Assembly (NCBI RefSeq): GCF_000938305.1
Contig: NZ_JYMT01000038.1
Span: forward strand, 318,136-382,135
Reading direction: 5' to 3'
Source: Bradyrhizobium sp. LTSP885
GTDB lineage: Bacteria; Pseudomonadota; Alphaproteobacteria; Rhizobiales; Xanthobacteraceae
DNA: 64,000 nucleotides
The position numbers and the translations under genes are program-made. Below the pieces are notes generated by a model. The model made no database searches. It worked only from the letters and a program-made list of their open reading frames with translations, and was not told where the DNA came from. Of this stretch, positions 28,096 through 40,366 are shown one piece after another (within the stretch, counting starts at the first letter, position 1; each line of letters opens with the position of its first letter).

Positions 28096-28282
28096 GGGCT
28101 GCTTTCACAATGAGAGTGGTTTAAACGGCGGGCATTCCAGCAACGCGCCGTGTAAATGGGCTTCGAAGGCGGTCAACGAGCAATGCAAGCTGGGCTGAAG
28201 TGTGACCGAGTTCCGCAAAAACTCTTCTGCGGTCGAGGCGTTCCATTCCCATATAGCACCCTGCCGCCGGGAGAAAAGGTCC

Positions 28283-28313
28283 TTTTTGCAGCAAAAAAGA
28301 GCCCTTTCTGCAA
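28283..28313. promoter_or_regulatory. Palindromes in the chvI/hugZ-like divergent region
   Basis: A perfect 15-bp palindrome TTTTTGCAGCAAAAA (28283-28297) is followed by CTGCAA (28308-28313), which pairs with TTGCAG (28286-28291) as an inverted repeat with a 16-bp spacer. It lies about 20 bp before the HugZ-like start and about 190 bp before chvI. It is suggestive of a regulator-binding site; no known consensus is recognised. Confidence 0.4.
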
Positions 28314-28333
28314 CAGGATAGCGTGACAGAGCC

Positions 28334-29068
28334 ATGCAACCGACCGCCGATTTCGACCCCGCCCGCCTTGCCCGCTCGCTGCTGCGCCGCAGCCGCCAGG
28401 GGGCGCTTGCCACGCTGATGCCTGATAGCGGCGACCCCTATTGTTCCCTGGTCAATCTGGCCAGCCACCCCGACGGCTCGCCGATCCTGCTGATTTCGCG
28501 GCTGGCGCTGCATACCAAGAACATCCTGGCCGACAGCAGGGTGTCGCTGATGCTCGACGAGCGCGCCGAAGGCGATCCGCTGGAGGGCGCGCGGATCATG
28601 CTGGCGGGGCGGGCGGAAGAGGCTGCGGAGGGCGAGCTGGAACTCGTCCGCCGGCGCTATCTGGCTGCCCATCCCTCGGCGGAAGTCTTTGTAGAATTTA
28701 CGGATTTCGCGTTCTTCCGGATTCGGCCGGCCGGCGCCCATCTGGTCGCCGGGTTCGGCCGCATCGTCGACCTCAGGCCCGAGCAGTTTTTGACCGATCT
28801 GGGCGATGCCGCGGCCCTGCTGGAGGCCGAGGCGGGCGCGGTGGCACATATGAATGAGGACCACCGCGAGGCGATGAACCTCTACGCCACGCGCCTGCTC
28901 GGCGCGGAGAGCGCAGATTGGATCTGCACCGGCTGCGACCCTGGTGGCATCGACACGCAGGCCGATCGCAGGACGTTGCGGCTCGATTTCCCTGACAGGG
29001 TCACCAACGGCACGGAGCTGCGCAAGATGCTGGTCCGGCTCGCCGGCGAGGCCCGCGCCAAAGGTTAA
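28334..29068 (+). CDS. HugZ-like pyridoxamine-5'-phosphate oxidase-fold protein with DUF2470
   Basis: A 244-residue protein with an N-terminal split-barrel flavin/heme-binding domain (about 5-150: ALATLMPDSGDPYCSLVNLASH, ISRLALHTKNI) and a C-terminal DUF2470-type domain (about 165-240: VAHMNEDHREAMNLYA, GCDPGGIDTQ). This two-domain layout is seen in HugZ-type heme oxygenases and in many uncharacterised relatives. Cofactor and substrate are not decided by sequence alone, and no heme uptake genes are near. It is divergent from chvI. Confidence 0.85.
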   Translation: MQPTADFDPARLARSLLRRSRQGALATLMPDSGDPYCSLVNLASHPDGSPILLISRLALHTKNILADSRVSLMLDERAEGDPLEGARIMLAGRAEEAAEGELELVRRRYLAAHPSAEVFVEFTDFAFFRIRPAGAHLVAGFGRIVDLRPEQFLTDLGDAAALLEAEAGAVAHMNEDHREAMNLYATRLLGAESADWICTGCDPGGIDTQADRRTLRLDFPDRVTNGTELRKMLVRLAGEARAKG

Positions 29069-29197
29069 TTTGACGGGATAATCCCGCGGCCTTGAACGGG
29101 CGTCGCAGCTGGCGCGACCCATGGCAGCGCTGCGAGGCATGATGTCGCACGGCCCTGGCCTCTCGCGCGATCATTGAAGCGGCAGAGCGAGACGTCC

Positions 29198-31795
29198 ATG
29201 AGGTTACGCAATGATCTGGTCGTCGCGCTGTGGCTGGCGCTTGCCGCGAGCACCAGCCTGGCAGCGCCGTCATTCGCGCAGGCCGGCGACACCGCTGCGC
29301 TCAGCGCGAAGATCAACGCGCTCAGCCGCGCCGGCAAATATGCCGAAGCGATCCCGCTCGCGCAGGGCCAGCTCGACAGCCTCGAAAAGAAGTATGGGCC
29401 CGATAACCGCGACGTTGCGGCAGCGCTGAACAATCTCGCGCAGCTCTATGGCAGCCAGGGCCGCGACGCCGAAGCGGAGCCGCTGCTGAAGCGTGCCATC
29501 GCGGTTCTCGACAAGGTGTCGGGCCTGAACTCCGCCGACGCCGCACCCGAGTTGAACAATCTCGCCGCGCTCTATCAGCGGCAGGAGCGTTTTGCCGATG
29601 CCGAACCGCTGTTCAAGCGCGCGCTGGCGATCCGCGAAAAGTCGCTGGGCCCCAATCATCCCGATCTCGGGCAATCGCTCAACAATCTCGCGACGCTGTA
29701 CGAGAAGCTCGGTCGTCACGACGACTCCGAGCCGCTGTTCAAGCGTGCGCTCGCGATCTACGAGAAGGCCGCCGGCCCCGAGCATCCCGCGGTCGCGACC
29801 TTGCTCAACAATATCGGCCAGGTCGACAAGGTGCAGGGGCGCTATGCGGACGCCGAACCGCTGATCAAGCGCTCGCTTGCGATCCGCGAGAAAGTGCTCG
29901 GGCGCGAGCATCCCGACGTTGCGCGCTCGCTCAACAATCTCGCCGACCTCTACGAGCGGCAGGGCCGTTACGCCGATGCCGAGCCGCTCTATCGGCGCGC
30001 GGTCGCGATCCGGCAAAGCGCGCTCGGACCCGACCATCCCGATCTTGCGATCTCGCTCAACAATCTCGCTTCGCTCTACCAGGCGGAAGGCCGCACCGCC
30101 GACGCACTGCCGATCGTGGAGACAACGATCGCAAACGGTCGCACGCAGTTGCGTGTGGCGCTGCCGGTGCTGCTCGCGGCACAGGCGCAGCAGATATTGC
30201 CTCGTGACAAGGCGCTCGACGCTGCGCTCAACGTGGTCCAGCGCGGCACCCAATCGTCGGCGGCATCGGCGGTGAACAAGCTCGCGGTGCGGCTCGCCGC
30301 CGGCACCGATCGTCTCGCCGAACTGGTGCGCCGCGATCAGGATCTTGCGGCTGAGTCCGATGTGCTGGACAAATCGCAGCTCGCGGCGGTGTCGAGGGAT
30401 CGTGCGAAGCGCGATGCCGCGGCCGAGCAGCGCAGCCGCGCGCGGCTCGCCGCGATCGCAGCCGAGCGCGCCGGCCTGCAAAAGACCTTTGCCATCGAAT
30501 TCCCCGATTATGCCGCGCTGTCGAATCCGTTGCCGATGACGGCCAGCGAAATCCAGTCGCTGCTCTCCGCCGACGAGGCGATGGTGCTGTTCGCGGTCGC
30601 CGAAAAGGAAAGCTTTGTGTTTGCGATCACCCGTGATCGCATCGACTGGAAACCCGTTCCGTTCGGCGCCGATGCGCTGTCCGCCAAGGTCGCGGCGTTC
30701 CGTCGCGGCCTCGATGTCGGCAAGGCGCGCGATGCGACCGGCAAGACCGGCCTGTTCGATCTCGCGCGGGCCAATGAACTCTACGTGACGTTGCTTGGTC
30801 CGGTCGACGCGCTGATCAGGGACAAGCGCAGCCTCCTGGTTGCGCCGACCGGCGCGTTGACAGCGCTACCATTCCATCTGCTGGTGACAGAGCCGCCCGC
30901 GGCCGCGATCCCCGAGACATTTGCCGGTTATCGCGATGCGGCATGGCTGTTGAAGCGGCAGGCGGTGTCGGTGTTACCGGCCGCGTCGAGCCTGAAGGCG
31001 TCGCGTGTGTTCGCGCGCAAGGAGGAGGCAACCAGGCCGATGATCGGCTTTGGCGACCCCTTGTTCAATCCGTCGCAGGATGAGGCTGGCGGTCGCCCGG
31101 CGACGAGGCAGGCGTCGCGCGCGCTCGTCACGTCGGCGTACACCGATTTCTGGCAGGGTGCCGGCGTCGACCGCGCGCGGCTCGCGACAGCGCTGCCGCA
31201 ACTGCCGGATACCGCCGACGAGTTGAATGCGGTCGCGAAAGATCTCGGCGTTGCCGCATCCGACATTCATTTGGGCCGCGACGCCAGCGAAACCGCGGTA
31301 AAACGTGCAATGTTGGCCGATTACGGCATCGTTTATTTCGCGACCCACGGCCTTGTCGCAGGCGACGTGAAGGGTGTTGCGGAACCTTCGCTGGTGTTGA
31401 GTATTCCAAGACAGCCAACCGAGTTCGACGACGGTCTCTTGACCTCGAGCGAAGTCGCGCAGTTGAAGCTCAATGCCGATTGGGTGGTGCTATCCGCGTG
31501 CAACACGATAGCCGGCGACAAGCCGGGCGCCGAAGCGCTCTCCGGTCTCGCGCGATCCTTCTTCTATGCCGGCGCAAGGGCGCTCCTGGTGTCGCATTGG
31601 TCGGTGGATTCGGAAGCGGCCACGCGGCTGACGACATCGACATTCGATCGCCTGAAGGCCGATCCGAAGCTCGGCCGCGCCGAGGCGCTGCGCCAGGCCA
31701 TGCTGGCCTATCTCAACGATGCCTCGTCGCCACGAAATGCATACCCGGCATTCTGGGCGCCGTTCGCCCTGATCGGCGAGGGGGCGGTGCGTTAG
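29198..31795 (+). CDS. Secreted TPR-CHAT protein (caspase-like fold)
   Basis: An 865-residue protein. A signal peptide (about 1-29: LVVALWLALAASTSLAAPSFAQ) is followed by about six to seven 42-residue kinesin-light-chain-type TPR units (30-310), each with SLNNLA, LYERQGRYADAEPLY and A(I/V)RE-type positions. An Arg/Ala-rich helical linker follows, then a C-terminal CHAT domain (about 430-860). The predicted cysteine-protease dyad is present: H717 (YFATHGL) and C768 (VLSACNT). CHAT domains are caspase/separase relatives; bacterial ones act as proteases in some defence systems, but many TPR-CHAT proteins have no known role. I chose ATG 29198; a TTG at 29174 would add eight residues and spoil the signal peptide. 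No obvious partner gene. Confidence 0.85.
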   Translation: MRLRNDLVVALWLALAASTSLAAPSFAQAGDTAALSAKINALSRAGKYAEAIPLAQGQLDSLEKKYGPDNRDVAAALNNLAQLYGSQGRDAEAEPLLKRAIAVLDKVSGLNSADAAPELNNLAALYQRQERFADAEPLFKRALAIREKSLGPNHPDLGQSLNNLATLYEKLGRHDDSEPLFKRALAIYEKAAGPEHPAVATLLNNIGQVDKVQGRYADAEPLIKRSLAIREKVLGREHPDVARSLNNLADLYERQGRYADAEPLYRRAVAIRQSALGPDHPDLAISLNNLASLYQAEGRTADALPIVETTIANGRTQLRVALPVLLAAQAQQILPRDKALDAALNVVQRGTQSSAASAVNKLAVRLAAGTDRLAELVRRDQDLAAESDVLDKSQLAAVSRDRAKRDAAAEQRSRARLAAIAAERAGLQKTFAIEFPDYAALSNPLPMTASEIQSLLSADEAMVLFAVAEKESFVFAITRDRIDWKPVPFGADALSAKVAAFRRGLDVGKARDATGKTGLFDLARANELYVTLLGPVDALIRDKRSLLVAPTGALTALPFHLLVTEPPAAAIPETFAGYRDAAWLLKRQAVSVLPAASSLKASRVFARKEEATRPMIGFGDPLFNPSQDEAGGRPATRQASRALVTSAYTDFWQGAGVDRARLATALPQLPDTADELNAVAKDLGVAASDIHLGRDASETAVKRAMLADYGIVYFATHGLVAGDVKGVAEPSLVLSIPRQPTEFDDGLLTSSEVAQLKLNADWVVLSACNTIAGDKPGAEALSGLARSFFYAGARALLVSHWSVDSEAATRLTTSTFDRLKADPKLGRAEALRQAMLAYLNDASSPRNAYPAFWAPFALIGEGAVR

Positions 31796-31822
31796 CTGGC
31801 ACTATTTGTGCATCGCAATCTC

Positions 31823-31856
31823 CTGTTCTCGGGGAGAACAGCGACCGAAAGTCGCG
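31823..31856. terminator. Hairpins after the CHAT gene, possible transcript end
   Basis: Two adjacent stem-loops lie 27 bp after the CHAT stop: CTGTTCTC/GAGAACAG with a GGG loop (31823-31841), then GCGAC/GTCGC with a five-base loop. No U-tract follows, so intrinsic termination is uncertain; the first palindrome could equally be a protein-binding site. Confidence 0.35.
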
Positions 31857-31970
31857 CGACTCCTTTGAAAACAACAGGAAAGCGAAAGCAAAACGAAACA
31901 GTGCCGCATTGCGGTATTCGCATCAGACGATGTGCCTGCCTTGGAATAAACCAAAACCCGGTCGAGTAGC

Positions 31971-31999
31971 TTGGCAAGCCCGGCGATCCCCACTATTAG
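31971..31999 (+). promoter_or_regulatory. Candidate sigma-70-type promoter of pckA
   Basis: TTGGCA (31971-31976) and TATTAG (31994-31999) are separated by 17 bp, 108 bp before the pckA start. The rest of the 312-bp gap (31796-32107) holds only the hairpins at its left end. The promoter is a pattern match only. Confidence 0.4.
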
Positions 32000-32107
32000 G
32001 TCGCCGGACCGAGGCCGGAAGGCTATATTTCACAGGCGGTCACCGCGTCGGGGCGCGTTTAGCGACATTCGCGCGAACAAGGATACGCGGGTTCGAGGAG
32101 GTTCTTC

Positions 32108-33724
<1,617 letters not shown>

Positions 33725-33731
33725 GCCTGAT

Positions 33732-33871
33732 CGTCATTCCGGGGCTCGCGTAAGCGAGAGCCCGGAATCCATCGGGCCGCAGCCTTTGAGGTTGAATGGA
33801 TTCCGGGCTCGACGCGGAGCCTGTCATCGGGCCGCGCTTTGCGCGGACCCGTTGGCGTCGCCCCGGAATGA
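33732..33871. repeat. Dispersed repeat, CATTCCGGG/CCCGGAATG family
   Basis: A 140-bp composite of palindromes: outer ends GTCATTCCGGGG and CCCCGGAATGAC, inner GCCCGGAATCCAT and ATGGATTCCGGGC arms and further short hairpins. It fills the space between the convergent pckA and arginase genes. A second member lies at 63859-64000. Confidence 0.88.
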
Positions 33872-33879
33872 CAGCTGAA

Positions 33880-34854
33880 CTACTCCCCCATCTCCGGCAG
33901 CACCGCGTTGCTCGGCGTCTGGCGGTCGGTGATCTGCAGGCCGAACAGGCTGCCGATCAGTTCGACCGCAACCCGCGCGGTGCGGCCGCGTTCATCGAGG
34001 AAGGGATTGAGCTCGACGATATCGAGCGAGCGCACCAGCCCGGAATCGTGCAGCAGCTCCATAATGAGATGGGCTTCCCGATAAGTCGCACCGCCAGGCA
34101 CCGTGGTGCCGACACCGGGCGCCACCGAAGGATCGAGGAAGTCGACGTCGAACGAGACATGCAGCACACCGTTCTTCGCCTTGACGCGGTCGATCACGCG
34201 GCGGATCAGCACGGCGACACCGAACTCGTCGATCTGGCGCATGTCCGATATCGAGACGTTGCGCTGCCGCAGCAATTTGCGCTCCAGCGGATCGATCGAG
34301 CGCGCGCCGATCACATCGAGCTGGTCGGGCGGGATGGAGGTGCGCGGCAGCCCGCCGAGCAGGTCGTCGAACCCGTCTTCGCCGCACAGGAAAGCCGCCG
34401 ACATGCCGTGCATGTTGCCGGTGAGGGTGGTGGCCGGCGTGTTGTAGTCGGCATGCGCGTCAACCCACAGCGCGAACAGCGGCCGGCCCTTCTCCTGCCA
34501 GTAGCGTGCGACGCCATTGATCGACCCCATCGACAATGAGTGATCACCACCCATGAAAATTGGAATCGCGCCGGTATGCGCCAGCCAGTAGGCGCGTTCG
34601 GAGAGCGCGCGGATCCAGGTTTTCACCTCATCGTAGAATCTCGTGTTTGCCGGCACTGGGCCATCGGCGACGACGGCCGGGATCGCAAGGTTGCCGTGGT
34701 CGTCAACGTGAAAACCCAGCTGCTCAAGGAGCCGCGCGATCCCCGCGGTGCGCAACGCGTCCGGTCCCATCAGCGGGCCGGCCTGCGATGCGCCAATCTC
34801 GATGGGAACGCCAAGCAGCGCGATGCGCTGGGAGTTTGGTAGGGCTTCGGACAT
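33880..34854 (-). CDS. rocF: Arginase
   Basis: Hydrolyses arginine to ornithine and urea. The 324-residue ureohydrolase has all Mn ligands: H105 (GGDHS), D132, H134 and D136 (DAHAD), D236 and D238 (SFDVDFLDP). The regions TGNMHGM and GGATYREAH fit arginase rather than agmatinase. It may be co-transcribed with the thioesterase gene, but a nested hairpin lies in the 66-bp gap between them. No arginine-uptake or ornithine aminotransferase gene is adjacent. Confidence 0.94.
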   Translation of the reverse strand: MSEALPNSQRIALLGVPIEIGASQAGPLMGPDALRTAGIARLLEQLGFHVDDHGNLAIPAVVADGPVPANTRFYDEVKTWIRALSERAYWLAHTGAIPIFMGGDHSLSMGSINGVARYWQEKGRPLFALWVDAHADYNTPATTLTGNMHGMSAAFLCGEDGFDDLLGGLPRTSIPPDQLDVIGARSIDPLERKLLRQRNVSISDMRQIDEFGVAVLIRRVIDRVKAKNGVLHVSFDVDFLDPSVAPGVGTTVPGGATYREAHLIMELLHDSGLVRSLDIVELNPFLDERGRTARVAVELIGSLFGLQITDRQTPSNAVLPEMGE

Positions 34855-34866
34855 ATGTCACGGCCT

Positions 34867-34911
34867 CGTAGGGAGTGAAGACGGCGCGACTGCGCCGTTG
34901 CCTACCCTACG
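34867..34911. repeat. Nested palindrome, CGTAGGG...CCCTACG type
   Basis: Outer arms CGTAGGG and CCCTACG enclose an inner stem ACGGCGC/GCGCCGT with loop GACT. It resembles another dispersed intergenic hairpin family of this genus. It lies between the arginase and thioesterase genes. Confidence 0.7.
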
Positions 34912-34920
34912 CTTTCCCGC

Positions 34921-35739
34921 TCAGGCCTTGAAATAGGCGATTTGCGTCGTGGTGGCGAGCAGGCGGCCGGCCGGCGACCACAATTCGCCATGCTGGTCGC
35001 CGTAACTCTTGTGGAAAATCCGGGCGTCGGCGACGGCAAGCAAGCGCGTGGTGTCCTCCGCCTCCAGGTCGGCCGCGTCGACGTGGAAATAGGTCGTCAG
35101 CGAGACCGTGCCGAACGGCACCAGTTCGCGACGCGCATGGAACACGCGGCCGAAGAAGGCGTCGGACATCGACATCAGCGACAGCGCGTCGACCTTGCGC
35201 GGCACGCGGTCGGCAATCCACATCTTCGAATAGGCGCTCAACGGGGCCTTCGCCGCGCCGCTGCCAAGCTTCGGGTCACCCTCGATGAAACGGAAGTCGT
35301 ATTGGTTGGCCCAGGTCATCGCGAGTTTTGGATAGGGCAGGGTCTGCTCGAACGGCGTCGCGCCGGGAAAGCTGGCCGGCTGGTGCGACCATGACGGGCG
35401 ACGTTCCGCGAACACGGCCGTCGCCAGTGTCGCGACCTCGCCGCGGCCCTGCGTCATCTCGACCGACCAGTGCTGGCTCGACCGGTTGGCCTTCACCAAA
35501 CGGAGATCGAGATCGAAGGTGCCCTCGGCGATCGGCGCGCAATAATTGACGGTCAGCGCCAGCGGATCGCCGGCGCGTTGCGGATGCTGCATCAAGGCGC
35601 GCAGGATCGTCGCGGCGGTGCAGCCGCCGAACGGGCCGACAAAGGCCCAGTAATCCGGGCTGGTCCGCCCCTGCCAGCGGCTGTCGCCGGCCGTGATCGC
35701 GGTGGCTTCGTCGAACAAATGCGGGGTCTTGGTGAGCAT
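34921..35739 (-). CDS. Acyl-CoA thioesterase-like double hot-dog protein
   Basis: A 272-residue member of the TesB-like (4HBT_3) thioesterase family, which hydrolyses acyl-CoA. The N-terminal half contains WAFVGPFGGCTAATILRALMQHP and VNYCAPIAEG; the C-terminal half contains SMSDAFFGRVF, VSLTTYFHV and GQHGELWSPAGRLLATTTQ, the conserved second hot-dog. ATG 35739 follows GAGG and the family start; the frame upstream to 35847 runs into a repeat and is not coding. Physiological substrate unknown. Confidence 0.87.
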   Translation of the reverse strand: MLTKTPHLFDEATAITAGDSRWQGRTSPDYWAFVGPFGGCTAATILRALMQHPQRAGDPLALTVNYCAPIAEGTFDLDLRLVKANRSSQHWSVEMTQGRGEVATLATAVFAERRPSWSHQPASFPGATPFEQTLPYPKLAMTWANQYDFRFIEGDPKLGSGAAKAPLSAYSKMWIADRVPRKVDALSLMSMSDAFFGRVFHARRELVPFGTVSLTTYFHVDAADLEAEDTTRLLAVADARIFHKSYGDQHGELWSPAGRLLATTTQIAYFKA

Positions 35740-35767
35740 CAAATCCTCAAATGCAATTCGTGCCGCC

Positions 35768-35852
35768 GTCATTGCGAGGAGCGAAGCGACGAAGCAATCC
35801 ATCGGTCCGCATATGTGAGGCGATGGATTGCTTCGCTGCGCTCGCAATGACG
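35768..35852. repeat. Dispersed repeat, GTCATTGCGAG...CTCGCAATGAC family
   Basis: Inverted arms at 35768-35804 and 35821-35852 (CATTGCGAG, GCGAAGC and AAGCAATCCATCG in common, with a small gap). It is located in the gap before the thioesterase gene. A 14-bp piece of its end also surrounds the start codon of the kinase gene at 54192. Confidence 0.85.
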
Positions 35853-35936
35853 CTCAACAAGCAATATCGCGGGCAACCACGCCGAATTCAATGACGTCAG
35901 ACGTAATCGATTTCCGTGCCCCGGGATGACCGCTTG

Positions 35937-38465
<2,529 letters not shown>

Positions 38466-38651
38466 TCAAACTCTACACAACCATACCCGCGTTGCACTGC
38501 AATCGAAACCGTCTGAAACGTTGCCGTGCACAGCGCTGGCGTATTTTTATGCAAGGACCGGGCCGGTTTAGGGCATTCGGCCTTGCCATCGCCGGTGCTA
38601 CACTCGGCTCCGAAAGCCGAGATTTTGCGACAATTTAGCGGAGGATGCGTG

Positions 38652-38900
38652 ATGAGACTGTTGATCGAGATCGCAGCAGCGATCGAGATCGCAGCCGCAG
38701 CATTGCTCGTGATCTGCATCACCGCCAGCAGCGCGGCGTACGCAGCAGATAAATTGGGCCGCAGCGCCGACGGCCTGAGCTGCAGCTTCAGCGCTGCGCC
38801 GAACGCCACCCCTGCCGCCCGCTGCGCCGCCATCAAGCGGCAATGCGGCGGCAAGTTCTACGCGAACGCGTGCGGCGACAAATTGCTGTCGGCGAACTGA
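38652..38900 (+). CDS. Small secreted Cys-containing protein
   Basis: I know no family. The 82-residue product starts at ATG 38652, preceded by GGAGG about 9 bp upstream. A signal peptide (about 1-32) contains an internal repeat (LIEIAAA, AIEIAAAA) caused by a 14-bp direct DNA repeat at about 38666-38697. The mature part has four cysteines (LSCSF, ARCAAI, RQCGG, NACGD), compatible with two disulfides. It is probably periplasmic. It converges on another small Cys-rich secreted protein gene (38928-39155) 27 bp away. Confidence 0.65.
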   Translation: MRLLIEIAAAIEIAAAALLVICITASSAAYAADKLGRSADGLSCSFSAAPNATPAARCAAIKRQCGGKFYANACGDKLLSAN

Positions 38901-38927
38901 CCTGCGCCGAAGCACGGTTGTGCGGCC

Positions 38928-39155
38928 TCAGCGCGCCGAACCCTTGTTGCAGCCGGCGTATTTTTGCTCGCAATCCGCCTTGCATTGCGCGAGCGCCGGG
39001 CCGGCAAGCTGGCCCGACTTGGCGAACTGGTCGCAGTGCGTCTTGCAGGTGCAGTTTCCGCTGGAGATCTTTCCCGAGCCCTGCGCGTCGTAGGCGAACG
39101 CCGCGCTCGCATTCAGGACAAGCGCGGCAGACAAGATCCAAGCGACAATCCTCAT
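38928..39155 (-). CDS. Small secreted Cys-rich protein
   Basis: I know no family. The 75-residue product has a signal peptide (MRIVAWILSAALVLNASAAFA) and a mature part with six cysteines (NCTCKTHC, QCKADC, AGCNKG). This is a dense pattern that could form three disulfides or bind metal. The start ATG 39155 is preceded by GGGGGAAA; longer frames upstream look like non-coding sequence. It is convergent with another small secreted Cys protein gene. Confidence 0.65.
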   Translation of the reverse strand: MRIVAWILSAALVLNASAAFAYDAQGSGKISSGNCTCKTHCDQFAKSGQLAGPALAQCKADCEQKYAGCNKGSAR

Positions 39156-39404
39156 TGTGTTTCCCCCAAAGCCTTGTCGGCATTCGATTGCCAAAGCGCA
39201 AACATGCGAGGTAATCGCCCGGTCGGGAACACCGGGGTGATACGGATTTCCAGCTCTTGACCACTGCGCTACGACAGCGCTGCCGAGCGTGGGGCAGGGC
39301 AATTTCATTCCGAATTTATTAGCATGGCGGGGCCGCTGACATCGTCAGCGGCCCGTATTGCTTTTGCGGGGCCTGGTTTTAGTTGGCCAGGGCGATATCC
39401 ACAT

Positions 39405-39441
39405 CGTCGTCCTGGCGAAAGCCAGGACCCATTACCCCGAC
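39405..39441 (+). repeat. Left 37-bp inverted repeat of the GIY-YIG unit
   Basis: A perfect 37/37 inverted copy of 39769-39805. The core contains GTCCTGG-CGAAAG-CCAGGAC, a hairpin like those at 47034-47059 and 54125-54150. Its inner end is 2 bp from the stop codon of the nuclease gene. Confidence 0.95.
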
Positions 39442-39443
39442 TG

Positions 39444-39737
39444 TCAAAGAAGGTCCGAGCGGTCATTCCAATCCGGATTCTCTGCTTCAATCAGCTTGAT
39501 CTTCAAGTCGCGCTTCCAGAACTTCAACTGCTTCTCGCGCGCGATGGCTTCCTGCGCGGTGGAGAATTCCTCCACGTGAACGAGGCGGAAGACTTTGTAC
39601 TTCTGCACGAACCTGGAGCCGCGCCCGGAACGGTGCAGTTCAAGCCGGGCGCCAATATTGTTTGTGATGCCGATGTAGAGCGTTCCGTGATGGCGGCTCG
39701 CCAGGATGTAGACGTAGTAGGTGCCTGTACTGCTCAT
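39444..39737 (-). CDS. GIY-YIG family endonuclease, enclosed by inverted repeats
   Basis: A 97-residue single-domain nuclease of the GIY-YIG superfamily (COG2827/YhbQ-like size). The catalytic set looks complete: YYVYIL (GIY position), LYIGIT (YIG), R31 (GARLELHR) and the metal-binding glutamate E68 (AIAREKQLK). These proteins cut DNA with one Mg ion; cellular roles of the small members are unclear. ATG 39737 is the family-like start. The gene fills the space between perfect 37-bp inverted repeats (39405-39441 and 39769-39805), with the stop 2 bp from the left repeat and the start 31 bp from the right one. This is an unusually tight IR-gene-IR unit of 401 bp and suggests the nuclease and repeat spread together. 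Confidence 0.9.
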   Translation of the reverse strand: MSSTGTYYVYILASRHHGTLYIGITNNIGARLELHRSGRGSRFVQKYKVFRLVHVEEFSTAQEAIAREKQLKFWKRDLKIKLIEAENPDWNDRSDLL

Positions 39738-39768
39738 GGAGCGGCCCGAACTCGCTAAACAATGATCC

Positions 39769-39805
39769 GTCGGGGTAATGGGTCCTGGCTTTCGCCAGGA
39801 CGACG
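39769..39805 (-). repeat. Right 37-bp inverted repeat of the GIY-YIG unit
   Basis: Exact reverse complement of 39405-39441. It lies upstream of the nuclease start and presumably contains or adjoins its promoter. No target-site duplication is obvious just outside the two repeats. Confidence 0.95.
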
Positions 39806-39934
39806 CCATTGGATTAACGCTGTTATCCACATCGGAACAAATTAAGAACACTTTAGCAAGTCTTTGATATATCATTGTGATTCGGCGCAGTCGTCACACA
39901 ACATCTATGGTCTATCAGTCTCCGCGAGGCCTAT

Positions 39935-40366
39935 ATGTCCACCATCGCCTTTGATCAGTTCGCTCTCACCCGGATCGCCGATTTCGCGCGCTCGCTGTCG
40001 CGGCTGCATCAGGCCTCGCGGCGGCAGCCGATCGATGACGACCAGATCGACCGCGAGTTCAATGCGGTCTGCATGTCGATCTGGGGCTACACAACGGACG
40101 ATTTCAGCGATGAGCTGTTGTCCGGCGAGGATCACGCCTGGCTCGATTCGCTCGACGAAGCCCATGCGCGGATCTTTGCAGGCGAGCATGGCTACGACCT
40201 CGTCGACGATCACGGCATGCTGACCGACTGGTGGGGCTATTGCTGGATGATCCTCGCCGAGAAGCGCGGCCTGCTCAACCCGGAGAACCGCGCCGCGGCA
40301 CGCGCGGATATCGAGGACAAGTATCTGGCGGCGCCGAACGTGATCGGCGTGATCGTCGGGCGCTAA
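39935..40366 (+). CDS. Conserved-looking cytoplasmic protein, function unknown
   Basis: A 143-residue acidic protein without signal or membrane segments. Features are a Trp/Tyr/Asp-rich centre (SIWGYTTDDFSDELL, DHGMLTDWWGYCWMIL) and a C-terminal helix. It may be related to small domains of unknown function; I cannot name one with confidence. It is monocistronic, next to the GIY-YIG unit. Confidence 0.7.
   Translation: MSTIAFDQFALTRIADFARSLSRLHQASRRQPIDDDQIDREFNAVCMSIWGYTTDDFSDELLSGEDHAWLDSLDEAHARIFAGEHGYDLVDDHGMLTDWWGYCWMILAEKRGLLNPENRAAARADIEDKYLAAPNVIGVIVGR

Noticed and set aside
31796..31810. Second sigma-54-like element (TGGCAC-N5-GTGC) after the CHAT gene
   Set aside because: GG/GC spacing fits but the -12 element reads GTGC instead of TTGC, it lies about 300 bp before pckA and directly at the CHAT stop; a better -35/-10 pair is present nearer to pckA.
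35740..35847. N-terminal extension of the thioesterase
   Set aside because: It is encoded by the 35768-35852 repeat; ATG 35739 has a ribosome site and the family start.
39211..39290. tRNA-like sequence on the minus strand (GTAGCGCAGTGGTCAAGAGC resembling a D arm)
   Set aside because: The D-stem pairs only three of four bases, no five-base-pair anticodon stem follows, and the T-arm-like hairpin has a nine-base loop without TTCGA. At best a decayed fragment.
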